Below, in pieces: positions 33,044 to 41,368 of a stretch of 64,000 bases of DNA; the stretch's first letter is position 1; every line of letters begins with the position of its first letter. Origin of the DNA: Ruminococcaceae bacterium UBA6416 (lineage in GTDB: Bacteria > Bacillota > Clostridia > Oscillospirales > Acutalibacteraceae); NCBI GenBank assembly GCA_002438505.1, contig DJPI01000018.1, positions 17,994 through 81,993 of the forward strand, in the 5' to 3' direction. A program made the position numbers and the translations under genes. The notes under the pieces are model-generated. The model was given only the letters and a program-made list of their open reading frames with translations, was not told the DNA's origin and did no database searches.

Positions 33044-34000
33044 TTAAATTCTGAATGCGGTGTTGTCCGCTGATTTTCCGTTGTTAAAACTTTTGAGCTG
33101 CGGTTCGGCCGGAAAAAGCTTTTCAACCTGTTTTTTCAGTCCTTTTGAAAAAGACTGAAGCTCTGAAACATTCATTCCCTCACAGCCCTTTGCAAAAACT
33201 TTTGCGTCAACATTCGGCATGACGATATGAACATTTTTTTCAATCTCGTTCAAAAGACTTTTTCGATAGAGCTTTGCGTCCTCGGCTTCTCTCTCAAGTG
33301 ATGAAATGTAAGCTTTGAGCTTTTCAACCTGATTTTTTGAAAGCTCCAAAGATGAATCCGCGCTTTTAAAAATTTCAATTACATTTTCCGTTGATATTCT
33401 CTCCTTTTCAAAGTTTTTGGTCACACCTGCCGCGCGCTGAGCCGGAACGGCAACAAACGACCATTCATAGGCATCGGTCGGCTCTTTGAGAACCGCAAAG
33501 CAAAGCGAACCGGAATAGTTCTTTCCTCTCATGTGCTCGCAGCCGTGCTTTCTCATGTCGGCGCCGCAGACCGAACAAAGCGCCTTTTCAACCGCACAGC
33601 TCACGCTGACCTCCTTTTTGATTCCGCCCTCAATTTCTTCAATGAGGCTCTCGTTCTCCTTTGTTCTGACCATGTATGCCCTGGCTTTCAAAACGCTGTA
33701 AAACTCGCCGAGCGGCGTTTTTCTGCTTTTGTCGGTCTCAACCCACGTTTTGAAAATACGCGCCGTCTGGAGCGTGCTTTTTGCGTTGTGGTCAAAAATC
33801 CCCGTCTTGCCTTCAAAAAGAGCGGCAAGGCCGTTGAGCGCTGGAAGAGAAAAGCATTCAAAATCGCGGTCAACATCATTGTCACAAAGACTGACCGAAA
33901 AAACATAAACATCCTTTTCTGAAAGCTTTTTTCTTGTGTACCGGTTAATGAGGTCAAGCTCGCCCTCTTTGTTCTGATTGGTTTGATTATTCGTTTCCAT
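33044..34000 (-). CDS. HK97-type prohead protease
   Basis: 318 residues from the ATG at 34000 (AAAGGTGTGGAAA); the ORF extension into the portal gene is a shadow. It overlaps the portal stop by 14 bp. Candidate catalytic residues are His71 (GIFDHNAKS) and Ser132/Ser134 (KKEVSVSCAV). A zinc-knuckle-like insert follows (Cys142, Cys145, Cys154, His156 in CSVCGADMRKHGCEH). The C-terminal part (about 200-290) is charged and coiled, like a fused scaffold or delta domain, so it may serve as assembly scaffold before cleavage. Confidence 0.8.
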   Translation of the reverse strand: METNNQTNQNKEGELDLINRYTRKKLSEKDVYVFSVSLCDNDVDRDFECFSLPALNGLAALFEGKTGIFDHNAKSTLQTARIFKTWVETDKSRKTPLGEFYSVLKARAYMVRTKENESLIEEIEGGIKKEVSVSCAVEKALCSVCGADMRKHGCEHMRGKNYSGSLCFAVLKEPTDAYEWSFVAVPAQRAAGVTKNFEKERISTENVIEIFKSADSSLELSKNQVEKLKAYISSLEREAEDAKLYRKSLLNEIEKNVHIVMPNVDAKVFAKGCEGMNVSELQSFSKGLKKQVEKLFPAEPQLKSFNNGKSADNTAFRI

Positions 34001-35150
34001 TTTCCACACCTTTCGTTTCAGCAAGAATTTTCTTGCTTTGTGCTTTGTAGTATTCGCTTTTGGCCATCTCTGCAATATCCTGAAGTGTGATATCACTCCA
34101 CTCGATTGAAAAATTGCAGTCGAGGCCAGAAAGAAGAAGATGCGTTTTGCAAATTTGTCTGATGACCGGCTCAATTTCGCGCTGATAGGCCTCAATCTCG
34201 CTTGTGAGGATATCCGCCTGCTGAGAGGACATCCGCTCCGTTGTTGACCATGAAAGGCCAAGCAAAAACGGCGGAATTCCAAGCTTTGCAACGATCTGCT
34301 CAAGCATCTGCCTGACGGGAACCTCGCTTTCAAGAATCTGGTTGTCTGCGCCGATTGCCTTGATTTCAACATCTCCAACGGCAACAAAGTCTTTGACGGG
34401 GCCGTTTTTTTCCATCGCTTTGCGCCATTCGTTTGCAACCTGCTTTGCCCGCTCTTTTGCATATGCCCTGTCAAGCGTATCGTTCTGCGGCTTATAGGTC
34501 ACGGCAAAGCGAACATTGCCCACTCTTTCCCAGTTGAGGCGTATGGTGTTGTAAACTTCAAGCAAAATGTCCGCAACAAACGGCAGCCCCTTGAGCACCG
34601 ATGTTCCATAAATCTTTCCCGGCTCCGGGTTGTGAACGCATTTGAGTATCAGTCCCGGATATTTTACGGGAACAAAGCAGCCGCCGTTACCCCTTGCGCT
34701 GACGATAACGTCAAGCGGCGATGCCCCGGCCGAAAGCGAAACATTTTTGAGATCCGCAATATAAAGACTTCTTATTCCGGCGCTGTCTGCAACAATTTCA
34801 CCAACGGCTGTTCCGCAGGTCAAAAGCTCGCCGAAAAAGGTTGAAAGAAAGGCATAAATTCCTTGCCGCGTTCCGCCAACATCAACCTCACAAAGAAAGC
34901 GTTCAAGGCTCTTCTGTGCTGCGTCCGTTTCCGCTTTGACGCTGAATGTTCCGAGAAGACGTACAAGCTTTCCAATCGCCGCGTCAATTATCGGCACCGC
35001 CTCACGCAGTGAGCGGTAAAGCGCAACGTCCTGAACAACACCGGGGGTATATGACGAAATCGGCAAAAACGGATGGCTGCTTTTTCCCGTCTGCGGAACG
35101 GCAACGGTGTTTTCCGTGCTTTCGGGTTTTTTCTTTTTTCCAAAGGTCAA
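33987..35150 (-). CDS. Phage portal protein
   Basis: 387 residues from a TTG at 35150 just after the terminase stop (AAAGGAGAGATAG ribosome binding site). Motifs of phage portals are visible: DAAIGKLVRLLG, GSVLKG-like YGTSVLKGLPFVAD, KLGIPPFLLG and ERMSSQQADIL. The portal is the dodecameric DNA channel at one capsid vertex. The ORF is full length and undisturbed. Confidence 0.85.
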   Translation of the reverse strand: MTFGKKKKPESTENTVAVPQTGKSSHPFLPISSYTPGVVQDVALYRSLREAVPIIDAAIGKLVRLLGTFSVKAETDAAQKSLERFLCEVDVGGTRQGIYAFLSTFFGELLTCGTAVGEIVADSAGIRSLYIADLKNVSLSAGASPLDVIVSARGNGGCFVPVKYPGLILKCVHNPEPGKIYGTSVLKGLPFVADILLEVYNTIRLNWERVGNVRFAVTYKPQNDTLDRAYAKERAKQVANEWRKAMEKNGPVKDFVAVGDVEIKAIGADNQILESEVPVRQMLEQIVAKLGIPPFLLGLSWSTTERMSSQQADILTSEIEAYQREIEPVIRQICKTHLLLSGLDCNFSIEWSDITLQDIAEMAKSEYYKAQSKKILAETKGVENGNE

Positions 35151-35151
35151 A

Positions 35152-36423
35152 CTATCTCTCCTTTCTGTCCGATGCAAAAGCAAAGAAGCCATCGTCCTCA
35201 TTCTCTGCCAAAGCAGTCGAAACAAAGTATCTTATATCGTCCATTGCGTGATCGTTTTCCTTTCTGGGGCTGTCCTTTGCGCTGCCCTCCTCCCAGCGAT
35301 AGAGCGAAAACTCTCTGAGTGCCGCCCTGCAATCGGGTGAGATGAATATCTTTCCCTGCTTAAAGGCCTCATGAACACGGCGGATTCCGCAGGCAACATC
35401 GTTTTTGGCGCGTATCACGCGGAACCTGTTGTGCCGTCTGACGCACTCAATGAAGCTTGCCGCGGATGGGTCAACAATGACCGCCTCAACCGGAAGAGAA
35501 CCGGCCAGCCTTTCAAGCTCGGCATAATACTCCTCATCCGTCTTTTGCGCCCCCTCTTTTCTTGAGGAATAGTAATATTCTTTTGTTCGGAACCAACGTC
35601 CACCGAACAAAGCCCAAAGCCCCATTGACATTGGATTGACCGTTCCGTAGTCACAGGAAACATAAAATTTTTCTCCGCGTTCTTTTGGAGGCGCTTTTGT
35701 GTAATTCCCGTTTGCCGCCTCCGGATACACCAGCCCGTCAACCGCCACCCATTTTCCGAGGACGAATCGTTCATAAAAGCTTCCGCTGTAAAGGCTTTCA
35801 TAGCGGCGTATCACTTCCTTTGAAAGCGAGGGGTTGTCCTTCATCAGAAAATGAAGATGGAAGCAGTTTTTTTCCTTTGCTTTTTTGATCCACTCCTCAT
35901 AGAACCAGTGGAGCGGATTTTCGGGGTTGCAGTTAAACCAAAACTTTGCGCCCGACGGCGAGCAGCGCGCAACGGCCTGTTCAACAAACGAGCGCGGCAT
36001 GAGAGCCACCTCATCAAAAAACACACCGCAAAGCGTCATGCCCTGAATGAGCGCAGCCGAGGATTCATCGCGGCCGCCGAAAAGATAAAAGCGGTTTTTT
36101 CTTCCCGAAAGGGAGATGTCAATGTAGTTTTGCGACTGCCTCTCGCTGCAATCAAAGCCAAGCGAGGAAAGAACAGGCAAAAGAACGGAAATAACATTTC
36201 TGCGCAAAGAGGTTATTGTTTTTCCGCAGAGAGCGAATGAGCAGTCTGAAAAGCGATATAACGCCCAGGCAACAAATGAAAGCGACATACAGGTTGTTTT
36301 TCCGCTGCGCACCGCTCCGTCGCAGATTATGCCGTCATAATCTTTGAAAGGCGAGCTTTCATGCCACCACGAAAGAACCTCAAGCTGCTTTTTTGAAAAA
36401 GAGGTGAAGCCGCTGTTATCCAT
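35152..36423 (-). CDS. Phage terminase large subunit (PBSX-like)
   Basis: 423 residues. ATPase Walker A GAVRSGKT (36-43) and Walker B VFFDE (Asp137, Glu138), then a C-terminal RNase-H-like nuclease with acidic residues in SCDYGTVNP, VIVDPSAASF and NDHAMDDIRY. All catalytic positions seem kept, so DNA packaging and cutting are plausible. It overlaps the small-subunit gene by 8 bp. Confidence 0.9.
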   Translation of the reverse strand: MDNSGFTSFSKKQLEVLSWWHESSPFKDYDGIICDGAVRSGKTTCMSLSFVAWALYRFSDCSFALCGKTITSLRRNVISVLLPVLSSLGFDCSERQSQNYIDISLSGRKNRFYLFGGRDESSAALIQGMTLCGVFFDEVALMPRSFVEQAVARCSPSGAKFWFNCNPENPLHWFYEEWIKKAKEKNCFHLHFLMKDNPSLSKEVIRRYESLYSGSFYERFVLGKWVAVDGLVYPEAANGNYTKAPPKERGEKFYVSCDYGTVNPMSMGLWALFGGRWFRTKEYYYSSRKEGAQKTDEEYYAELERLAGSLPVEAVIVDPSAASFIECVRRHNRFRVIRAKNDVACGIRRVHEAFKQGKIFISPDCRAALREFSLYRWEEGSAKDSPRKENDHAMDDIRYFVSTALAENEDDGFFAFASDRKER

Positions 36424-36895
36424 TCTCTTCTCCCTTCAAAGCATCGGTGCCTTTTTCAATCGCGGAGTAAAACGCTCTGACCGAATCATTCGAGTCTGAA
36501 AGGCAAAGCGCCTCAAGCTTTTCAAGCGCTTTAAGCCGGTCAAAAAATTTCACCTCAATGCCGCCGCCCTTTTGTCTTTTGATTTCAGAGACTGAAAAAA
36601 GGTCGGCCTTTTCAAGTTCCTCCTGTGTCATCTCATCGCAAAAAATCAGTTTCACCGCGTCTGCAACACAGCCGAAAGCAAGCCGGTAATATCCGGCGGC
36701 AACGTCCTGCTTTTTTCTTTTTGTTTTTTCGTCTGCCGCTTTTATGAACGCTGCAACCTCTTTTTTCCTGAGCAGCCGTGCCGCGCTGCGCTGCGGAGAA
36801 CGGTAGCCGCTTTTTGCGGCCGCCTCGCGCCCGTTGCGGTCAAGCAGATAGTAGGTGCAAAAAAGCTCCTCCTTTGCGGAAATTTTGTTCTTCAT
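36416..36895 (-). CDS. Phage terminase small subunit
   Basis: 159 residues from the ATG at 36895 (GAAAGGAGGAAACA). The N-terminal MKNKISAKEELFCTYYLLDR, NGREAAAKSGYRS and RLLRKKEVAAFIK form the helix-turn-helix of TerS proteins; the rest is a helical oligomerisation region. It would choose the DNA to package. It is the first gene of the cassette. Confidence 0.85.
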   Translation of the reverse strand: MKNKISAKEELFCTYYLLDRNGREAAAKSGYRSPQRSAARLLRKKEVAAFIKAADEKTKRKKQDVAAGYYRLAFGCVADAVKLIFCDEMTQEELEKADLFSVSEIKRQKGGGIEVKFFDRLKALEKLEALCLSDSNDSVRAFYSAIEKGTDALKGEENG

Positions 36896-37008
36896 TGTTT
36901 CCTCCTTTCCGGAACTTTGCGGAAGGTCTTTTCCGGTCAAAGTCATAATTTTTTGACCCTTCTTTTTTAACCTTGAAAAAGTCCTTCCATATATACCCTC
37001 AAAAACGG

Positions 37009-37037
37009 AAAAAGTCGCGCATTTTGCGCGACTTTTT
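37009..37037. terminator. Perfect hairpin terminator upstream of terS
   Basis: AAAAAGTCGCGC (37009-37020) / GCGCGACTTTTT (37026-37037), 12-bp stem with 5-nt loop, active in either direction. It insulates the phage-derived cassette from upstream transcription. Confidence 0.85.
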
Positions 37038-37128
37038 GGCCTGTTTTTAAAAAATTTTCTGGTTTTACAGGATTCGACTGGGTTGTTTTTACATATTGGC
37101 AGTTTGACGATATTTTGCGGAAACAAAA

Positions 37129-37154
37129 AAGCACCCTGAAAAACCAAGGTGCTT
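37129..37154 (-). terminator. Terminator of the 84-aa gene
   Basis: AAGCACC (37129-37135) / GGTGCTT (37148-37154); on the minus strand it is followed by TTTTTT. Confidence 0.75.
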
Positions 37155-37166
37155 ATAAGTCCTGAA

Positions 37167-37421
37167 TCATGATAAATATTTTTTGGTATGTTCCGTTTGT
37201 TCAATAGAAACTCTTCCATCGTTTACATAAATCTTCAAAACTATTGGAGCCGGTGTTTCATCGTTCAAGCCCTTGGCTCCCTTTTTTGGGTCATAATATT
37301 GCAGCCAAATGTCATTTTTTCCCCAACACTGCGGCAAGCTTTTAACTTTTTCAAAATCAATATTATTGTGTACACAATAATCTCTGATTTGATCTTCATA
37401 CGCATTAAACAGTTTACACAT
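37167..37421 (-). CDS. Small protein of unknown function, possible immunity partner
   Basis: 84 residues, ribosome binding site AAAGGCTCAGATAACT, with its own terminator. The sequence (MCKLFNAYEDQIRDYCVHNN, then CWGKNDIWLQYYDP) shows no known motif. It is AT-rich like the toxin-type gene 135 bp upstream on the same strand, and the order toxin then small acidic protein is that of toxin-immunity pairs. This role is inference. Confidence 0.5.
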   Translation of the reverse strand: MCKLFNAYEDQIRDYCVHNNIDFEKVKSLPQCWGKNDIWLQYYDPKKGAKGLNDETPAPIVLKIYVNDGRVSIEQTEHTKKYLS

Positions 37422-37556
37422 AGTTATCTGAGCCTTTCTGACTACAAATATTACTAAACAATTCTGTTCAGTCCTTGCTGTAGCCCGGCAAGGACTGATA
37501 CCGGTTTCATCCGTTGTGAATTTTCAAAAAGCAAATTTCAAGAGATGCAATTTTGA

Positions 37557-38108
37557 TTAGCGTGATTTGGCACACCAATCACGCCTTTTTTCAAATGTCC
37601 TGAAATCACCTTTAGAATTATATATTACTGCATTTTCCTGATTAAAACAATCCAATATGGCATAATCTCCGTCCGATGGCTGCATACTCAAAAAATCCGT
37701 TCCCGGGTGTGTGTGTCCGCTCCAACGATATCCTGCCATTTTAAGTTGTTCGGCTTTTTCAATATCAATATTCACACTATACCTATCACCGCGAATAATC
37801 AATCGTTCATTTTCCTTTGTAAACATTGCGAATTCAACGCCTGTTTTTGCTGTTAAAGCCGACAAATCTTTCATGTTGACATTATTCTTTTTAACAGCGC
37901 AGCTGCTATCAATTTCAGGCAGTGCCTCTAACAACTCTTTCTGGCGGTTGCTTAAATCAACATCAAATATTAAAACCGCATTCGGATTTCCTTTTCCGGT
38001 ATTGCGCTGTTCAATGGGAAGTTCAATAGAATTAATCGGCACTGATTTCACGCCTTCCAATTTTATTATATCACTTTCATTACTATTGTCAATGTCTTTT
38101 CTTTCCAT
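37557..38108 (-). CDS. Orphan JAB/MPN-like domain protein of phage or polymorphic-toxin type
   Basis: 183 residues. The core GYRWSGHTHPGTD, followed by MQPSDGDYAIL, is a JAB/MPN-like metal site (HxHP, then Ser and Asp). Upstream come LSNRQKELLEALPEID and MKDLSALTAKTGVEFAMF. From memory, comparable segments occur at the C-terminus of phage head-morphogenesis proteins and polymorphic toxins, joined to a large carrier. Here the protein begins abruptly, with TATAAT only about 15 bp upstream of ATG and no ribosome binding site, so it may be a detached C-terminal cassette. It is AT-rich compared with neighbours. Confidence 0.6.
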   Translation of the reverse strand: MERKDIDNSNESDIIKLEGVKSVPINSIELPIEQRNTGKGNPNAVLIFDVDLSNRQKELLEALPEIDSSCAVKKNNVNMKDLSALTAKTGVEFAMFTKENERLIIRGDRYSVNIDIEKAEQLKMAGYRWSGHTHPGTDFLSMQPSDGDYAILDCFNQENAVIYNSKGDFRTFEKRRDWCAKSR

Positions 38109-38230
38109 AGTAAGAAAAACATTATATCCAAGCGTAAATTCGTTAGTTTACTGTATTTTAATATATCTGTGATTTTCAACGGCATCAGTATCCACACAGT
38201 TCATAAGTTAACAGCAAATATGCGAGAATG

Positions 38231-38734
38231 TCAGTTATTTATATTGTAACACTGTTTCAAAAACTCCTCAACCGGAGCAAGGTTTTCCTCCTTCACGGAG
38301 TCAAAGCCGTTTTCAAAAAGCTCAAGCGCCCGTTTGTCATCCGGGTCGCCGCTTTCTTTAACCTTGCTTTTCATCATGCGCAGCATCATGCTCATCATCA
38401 TTTTATACATCCCGCGCAGCTTTTTAACACTGAAGGCACCGGGAAGATAAAAGAACGGTTCCGTTATGGCGTTCTTTTCCGCCGTTTCTTGTTTTGATTT
38501 TTCGCCCGGCATCATTCCGACGGCAACAACCGCTTTGAGCTTTCCAAACTTTTCCCTCGCCTGAGAAAGCCCCTGCACGGTACCGGCCATTACCCAGCCG
38601 AAATAAATAATCTCGCTGTTTTTCAAAGCCTCACATTTTGAAAGCTCATAAACGCCGCAGCCGGTTTTCTCGCCAAGCATTTTTGCATATCTTTCCGTTG
38701 AGCCTGTGTTTGTGGTATAAACAATCGCTGTCAT
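38231..38734 (-). CDS. Flavodoxin-like protein
   Basis: 167 residues. The N-terminal IVYTTNTGSTERYAKML is a phosphate-binding loop of the flavodoxin type, followed by SEIIYFGWVMAGTVQG and VVAVGMMPG. A Met-rich helical part (MYKMMMSMMLRMMKSK) is unusual. It probably binds FMN and takes part in electron transfer, or is a protoporphyrinogen-oxidase-like relative. Monocistronic. Confidence 0.75.
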   Translation of the reverse strand: MTAIVYTTNTGSTERYAKMLGEKTGCGVYELSKCEALKNSEIIYFGWVMAGTVQGLSQAREKFGKLKAVVAVGMMPGEKSKQETAEKNAITEPFFYLPGAFSVKKLRGMYKMMMSMMLRMMKSKVKESGDPDDKRALELFENGFDSVKEENLAPVEEFLKQCYNINN

Positions 38735-38790
38735 CTTTGTTCCTCCGTAAAAATATTGTTGCTTTGCCTGTTTTCGGGATGAATAAGTGA

Positions 38791-38812
38791 AAAGGCCGAG
38801 AAACCGGCCTTT
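38791..38812 (-). terminator. Rho-independent terminator
   Basis: AAAGGCCG / CGGCCTTT with loop AGAAAC, followed on the minus strand by TTTTCA. It ends the zinc-ribbon protein gene. Confidence 0.75.
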
Positions 38813-38819
38813 GTCACAT

Positions 38820-40640
38820 TCAGAATTTCAACTGTGCATCGGTGATATCACCGTATGGAAGGGTAACGCTGTCATTATAACCCTCAGGGTCAATGAAGTT
38901 GAACAAAACGCCATCCTTTGAAACGCACCACGCGGAAGAGCTGATAAGCTGGCCGATGTTTCCAGTATCCTCGGGAACCTCGCTGTCTTTTCCGTTGCGG
39001 TTTTGATAATAAAGCTCAAACAGCTTTTTTTGCAGTTCAACATAGTCCTTTCCGAGAACGCTGTCCTTTTTGACGAACTCTCCGGTTGAAACGTCAAGCG
39101 TATACGCCTCAAATGAGGTTGACGGGAAAAGGAGAGCCGCCTTTTCCTCCGTTTCGCCGTTTTCTTCCGCCGTAACCTTCTTTTCAATCGGAAGATAGTC
39201 ATTTGTTTCGTCAAGAAGAGAAATATATCCGTTTTCGTTATAGACAACCTTTGAGGAAACATAGGTGTAGGCCGGAAGATTCTTTTTCTTTCCGCCCTTT
39301 TTGAGATATTTTCTATAGAGCGAATCGGCCTTTTTCGCCTTGGTCTGATATTTCGATATCATGTCACTGTAAAGCGCATTGAGCGTTGAGGCGGCACTCT
39401 TTCCCTTTTCGTCATCATCTGCGGCACTGAAAACGGGGTATTCGATAATATAATTTGCAAATTTGATACCCTTTTTGGTCTTTGCAGCAATCGTCCTGCG
39501 CTTGATTTCATAGCTGAGCGTTTCAGCCTTTTCGGAAACAATTTTGACCCCGTCGCTTGAAAAAAGCGGAGTTGAGGAAAGCTCAAGCAGACTCCACTTG
39601 TTGCCCTCGTCACTCTTTTCCATTGAAACAAGGCAGTAGACGGTTTTCTTTTCGCCGGAAGCTGAAGTGAAGTCGCATTGAACATAATACTTCCCGTCCT
39701 CGGTGCGCTTTGAGGAGGCAATGTCAACCGAATACGCCGTCTTGGTCTGCTTTTCGGTGCCGTCCGCGGCAAAATAGTAGTAACCGTTATAGTAGTAATA
39801 CTCACGTCCGTTTGCGCAGTTGACAACCTGCTGCCCGAGACTTGTCATGATTTTTTCAATGTCAGCCTTCTTGATTTTGCAATAGCTGTAACCATCGCCG
39901 TTTTTAAAGCGTTCTGCCGGGTCTGCCTTATCGGTAATGATATCGGAAGGCTTGAAGAAGGCGGCGTAAAGGCCGCTTGCTTTTTGCGGCTGCATCATTT
40001 CAAGCAGCGTCTCCTGCGTTGCGTCATCACGGTTGAAGCCGGTTTTGAAAAAGGCTGAGAAAAATCCGGCATAGCCTTCAAACGAGCCTTTTTCGCCGTG
40101 AGTGAAGCCTGAAAGCGCAACCGTTTTGACCGCGGTCGCAGAAGTTTTAAAAACGTCCGTATATTTGCTGACAAAGGTCAGAGCAATCATCGCCGCCGCA
40201 CAGAGCGAGCAGATTGAAAGAACAACGGCTCTTGCTTTCTTCTCTCTTTTTTCCGCAGCCGGATTCACCCTTGCGGCGGAAACGGAGGGCTTTTTTTCTT
40301 CCGGTGCCCTCGGTGCAGACTTCGCCCGTGGTCTTTGCTCCTGCGGCACATTTGAAAAAGCGGGCTTTTCCTCCGGCGTTGACGCCTTCGGTTCTTGCGT
40401 TTTTGTTGCGGCGGGAGAGGCGGTTGCCGGAGCGGACACGGTTTCCTTTTCTTCCTGCGTCAGCGGTGCGGCTTGAGCCGTTTGCGCGTCCGGAGCCGAG
40501 CTTTGACTGACGGGGATTTCCTCGTTCAGCTTATCCTCGGGTATGTTAATCTGAAAGCGTTTTTGAGAAACTTTCTTTTTGCAAAAGGGGCAAAAGCTTT
40601 CGCCGTCCGGTATTTGCGAAAAACAGTGGTTACAAATCAC
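38820..40640 (-). CDS. Zinc-ribbon membrane protein of unknown function
   Basis: 606 residues from a GTG (AAAGGAGAATTTGAA). An N-terminal zinc ribbon (CNHC, then CPFCKKK) is followed by a Pro/Ala/Glu-rich linker (about 40-135), one membrane segment (about 140-160) and a large extracytoplasmic part without a recognised domain (repeating YYYNGYYYFAADG-like beta elements). The layout resembles zinc-ribbon proteins of Clostridia with an outside sensor or binding domain. It starts 43 bp after the HAD gene without a clear terminator, so it could be the last gene of the large operon. Confidence 0.75.
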   Translation of the reverse strand: MICNHCFSQIPDGESFCPFCKKKVSQKRFQINIPEDKLNEEIPVSQSSAPDAQTAQAAPLTQEEKETVSAPATASPAATKTQEPKASTPEEKPAFSNVPQEQRPRAKSAPRAPEEKKPSVSAARVNPAAEKREKKARAVVLSICSLCAAAMIALTFVSKYTDVFKTSATAVKTVALSGFTHGEKGSFEGYAGFFSAFFKTGFNRDDATQETLLEMMQPQKASGLYAAFFKPSDIITDKADPAERFKNGDGYSYCKIKKADIEKIMTSLGQQVVNCANGREYYYYNGYYYFAADGTEKQTKTAYSVDIASSKRTEDGKYYVQCDFTSASGEKKTVYCLVSMEKSDEGNKWSLLELSSTPLFSSDGVKIVSEKAETLSYEIKRRTIAAKTKKGIKFANYIIEYPVFSAADDDEKGKSAASTLNALYSDMISKYQTKAKKADSLYRKYLKKGGKKKNLPAYTYVSSKVVYNENGYISLLDETNDYLPIEKKVTAEENGETEEKAALLFPSTSFEAYTLDVSTGEFVKKDSVLGKDYVELQKKLFELYYQNRNGKDSEVPEDTGNIGQLISSSAWCVSKDGVLFNFIDPEGYNDSVTLPYGDITDAQLKF

Positions 40641-40683
40641 TTCAAATTCTCCTTTGTCTGAAAAAATTCGGCTTTTCCGCCGC

Positions 40684-41364
40684 TCAGATATATTTCAAAA
40701 CGTCCCGAATATCTTCAATCTCGGCGGCAACGCCCGGCTTTCCGAGTCCCTTGCCTTTGAAATCGCCATAATTCATTCTGATAACTTTCATTCCTGCACC
40801 AAGCGCGCCCTCAATGTCATTCACCGGGTGGTCGCCAACAAAGAGGCTCTCGCTGTTTTTGACTCCGGCGCGCCTTACGGCCTCGTCAAAAATGCGCCTG
40901 TCCGGTTTATATATTCCGATATCGCCGGAAACCACAACAACGTCAAAAAGATCTCTGATTCCGGCGGTGTCAAGCTTCAGGTTCTGGAGTGAGGACACCC
41001 CGTTCGTTATTGCGCCGAGGATATAGCCGCGGCGTTTGACCTCCTTGAGCATATCGACCGCTCCGGGGAGCATATCAACATTTTTTCCGTAATCATAGTT
41101 AAAGGAATCATAAAGCTCCTGCATCGGCGGATGATCCTTCCAGCCCCAAAGCTCAATAAGCTCCGGAAAATAGACCTCTCTTTCCTTATATCCGCCGTCA
41201 ACGTGTTCCTCCATTTCATCAAGCTTTTTTGCTCTTTCTTCTTTTGAAATGTTCGGAAAATATTTTGTCAGAAAATTTTCGCAATAGATGCGGTAAGCAC
41301 CCTTTCTGCTTTGCAGAGTATCGTCAAAATCAAAAAACACTGCTTTAACATTAAGCTTGTTCAT
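40684..41364 (-). CDS. HAD-superfamily phosphatase (YjjG-like)
   Basis: 226 residues from the ATG at 41364 (AAAGGAATGAAAA). Motif I FFDFDDTL, motif II ITNGVSSLQ, motif III Lys in YKPDRRIF and motif IV GDHPVNDIEGA are present. The best fit is a YjjG-type nucleotidase or a pyrimidine/sugar phosphate phosphatase; placement 4 bp after ribF suggests FMN or nucleotide phosphate turnover, which is inference. Confidence 0.85.
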   Translation of the reverse strand: MNKLNVKAVFFDFDDTLQSRKGAYRIYCENFLTKYFPNISKEERAKKLDEMEEHVDGGYKEREVYFPELIELWGWKDHPPMQELYDSFNYDYGKNVDMLPGAVDMLKEVKRRGYILGAITNGVSSLQNLKLDTAGIRDLFDVVVVSGDIGIYKPDRRIFDEAVRRAGVKNSESLFVGDHPVNDIEGALGAGMKVIRMNYGDFKGKGLGKPGVAAEIEDIRDVLKYI

Positions 41365-41368
41365 TTTT

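Larger units (their letters stand above)
36896..37166. other. Upstream region of the phage-derived cassette
   Basis: 271 bp without a convincing gene. It contains a perfect hairpin terminator (37009-37037) and the terminator of the small minus-strand gene (37129-37154). Between 36940 and 37000 the minus strand has a possible -10 (TATATA) for terS, but no integrase site or repressor gene. Confidence 0.5.

Noticed and set aside
34000..34474. N-terminal 150-residue extension of the prohead protease ORF
   Set aside because: It overlaps the portal gene in another frame and has no phage protease similarity; the ATG at 34000 has a good ribosome binding site.
37068..37085. tRNA-like T-arm GGATTCGACTGGG as possible phage attachment site
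   Set aside because: No surrounding tRNA cloverleaf and no second copy at the other end of the cassette were found.
36896..37219. N-terminal extension of the terminase small subunit ORF
   Set aside because: It runs through a perfect terminator hairpin and the terminator of the neighbouring gene; the ATG at 36895 has a strong ribosome binding site.
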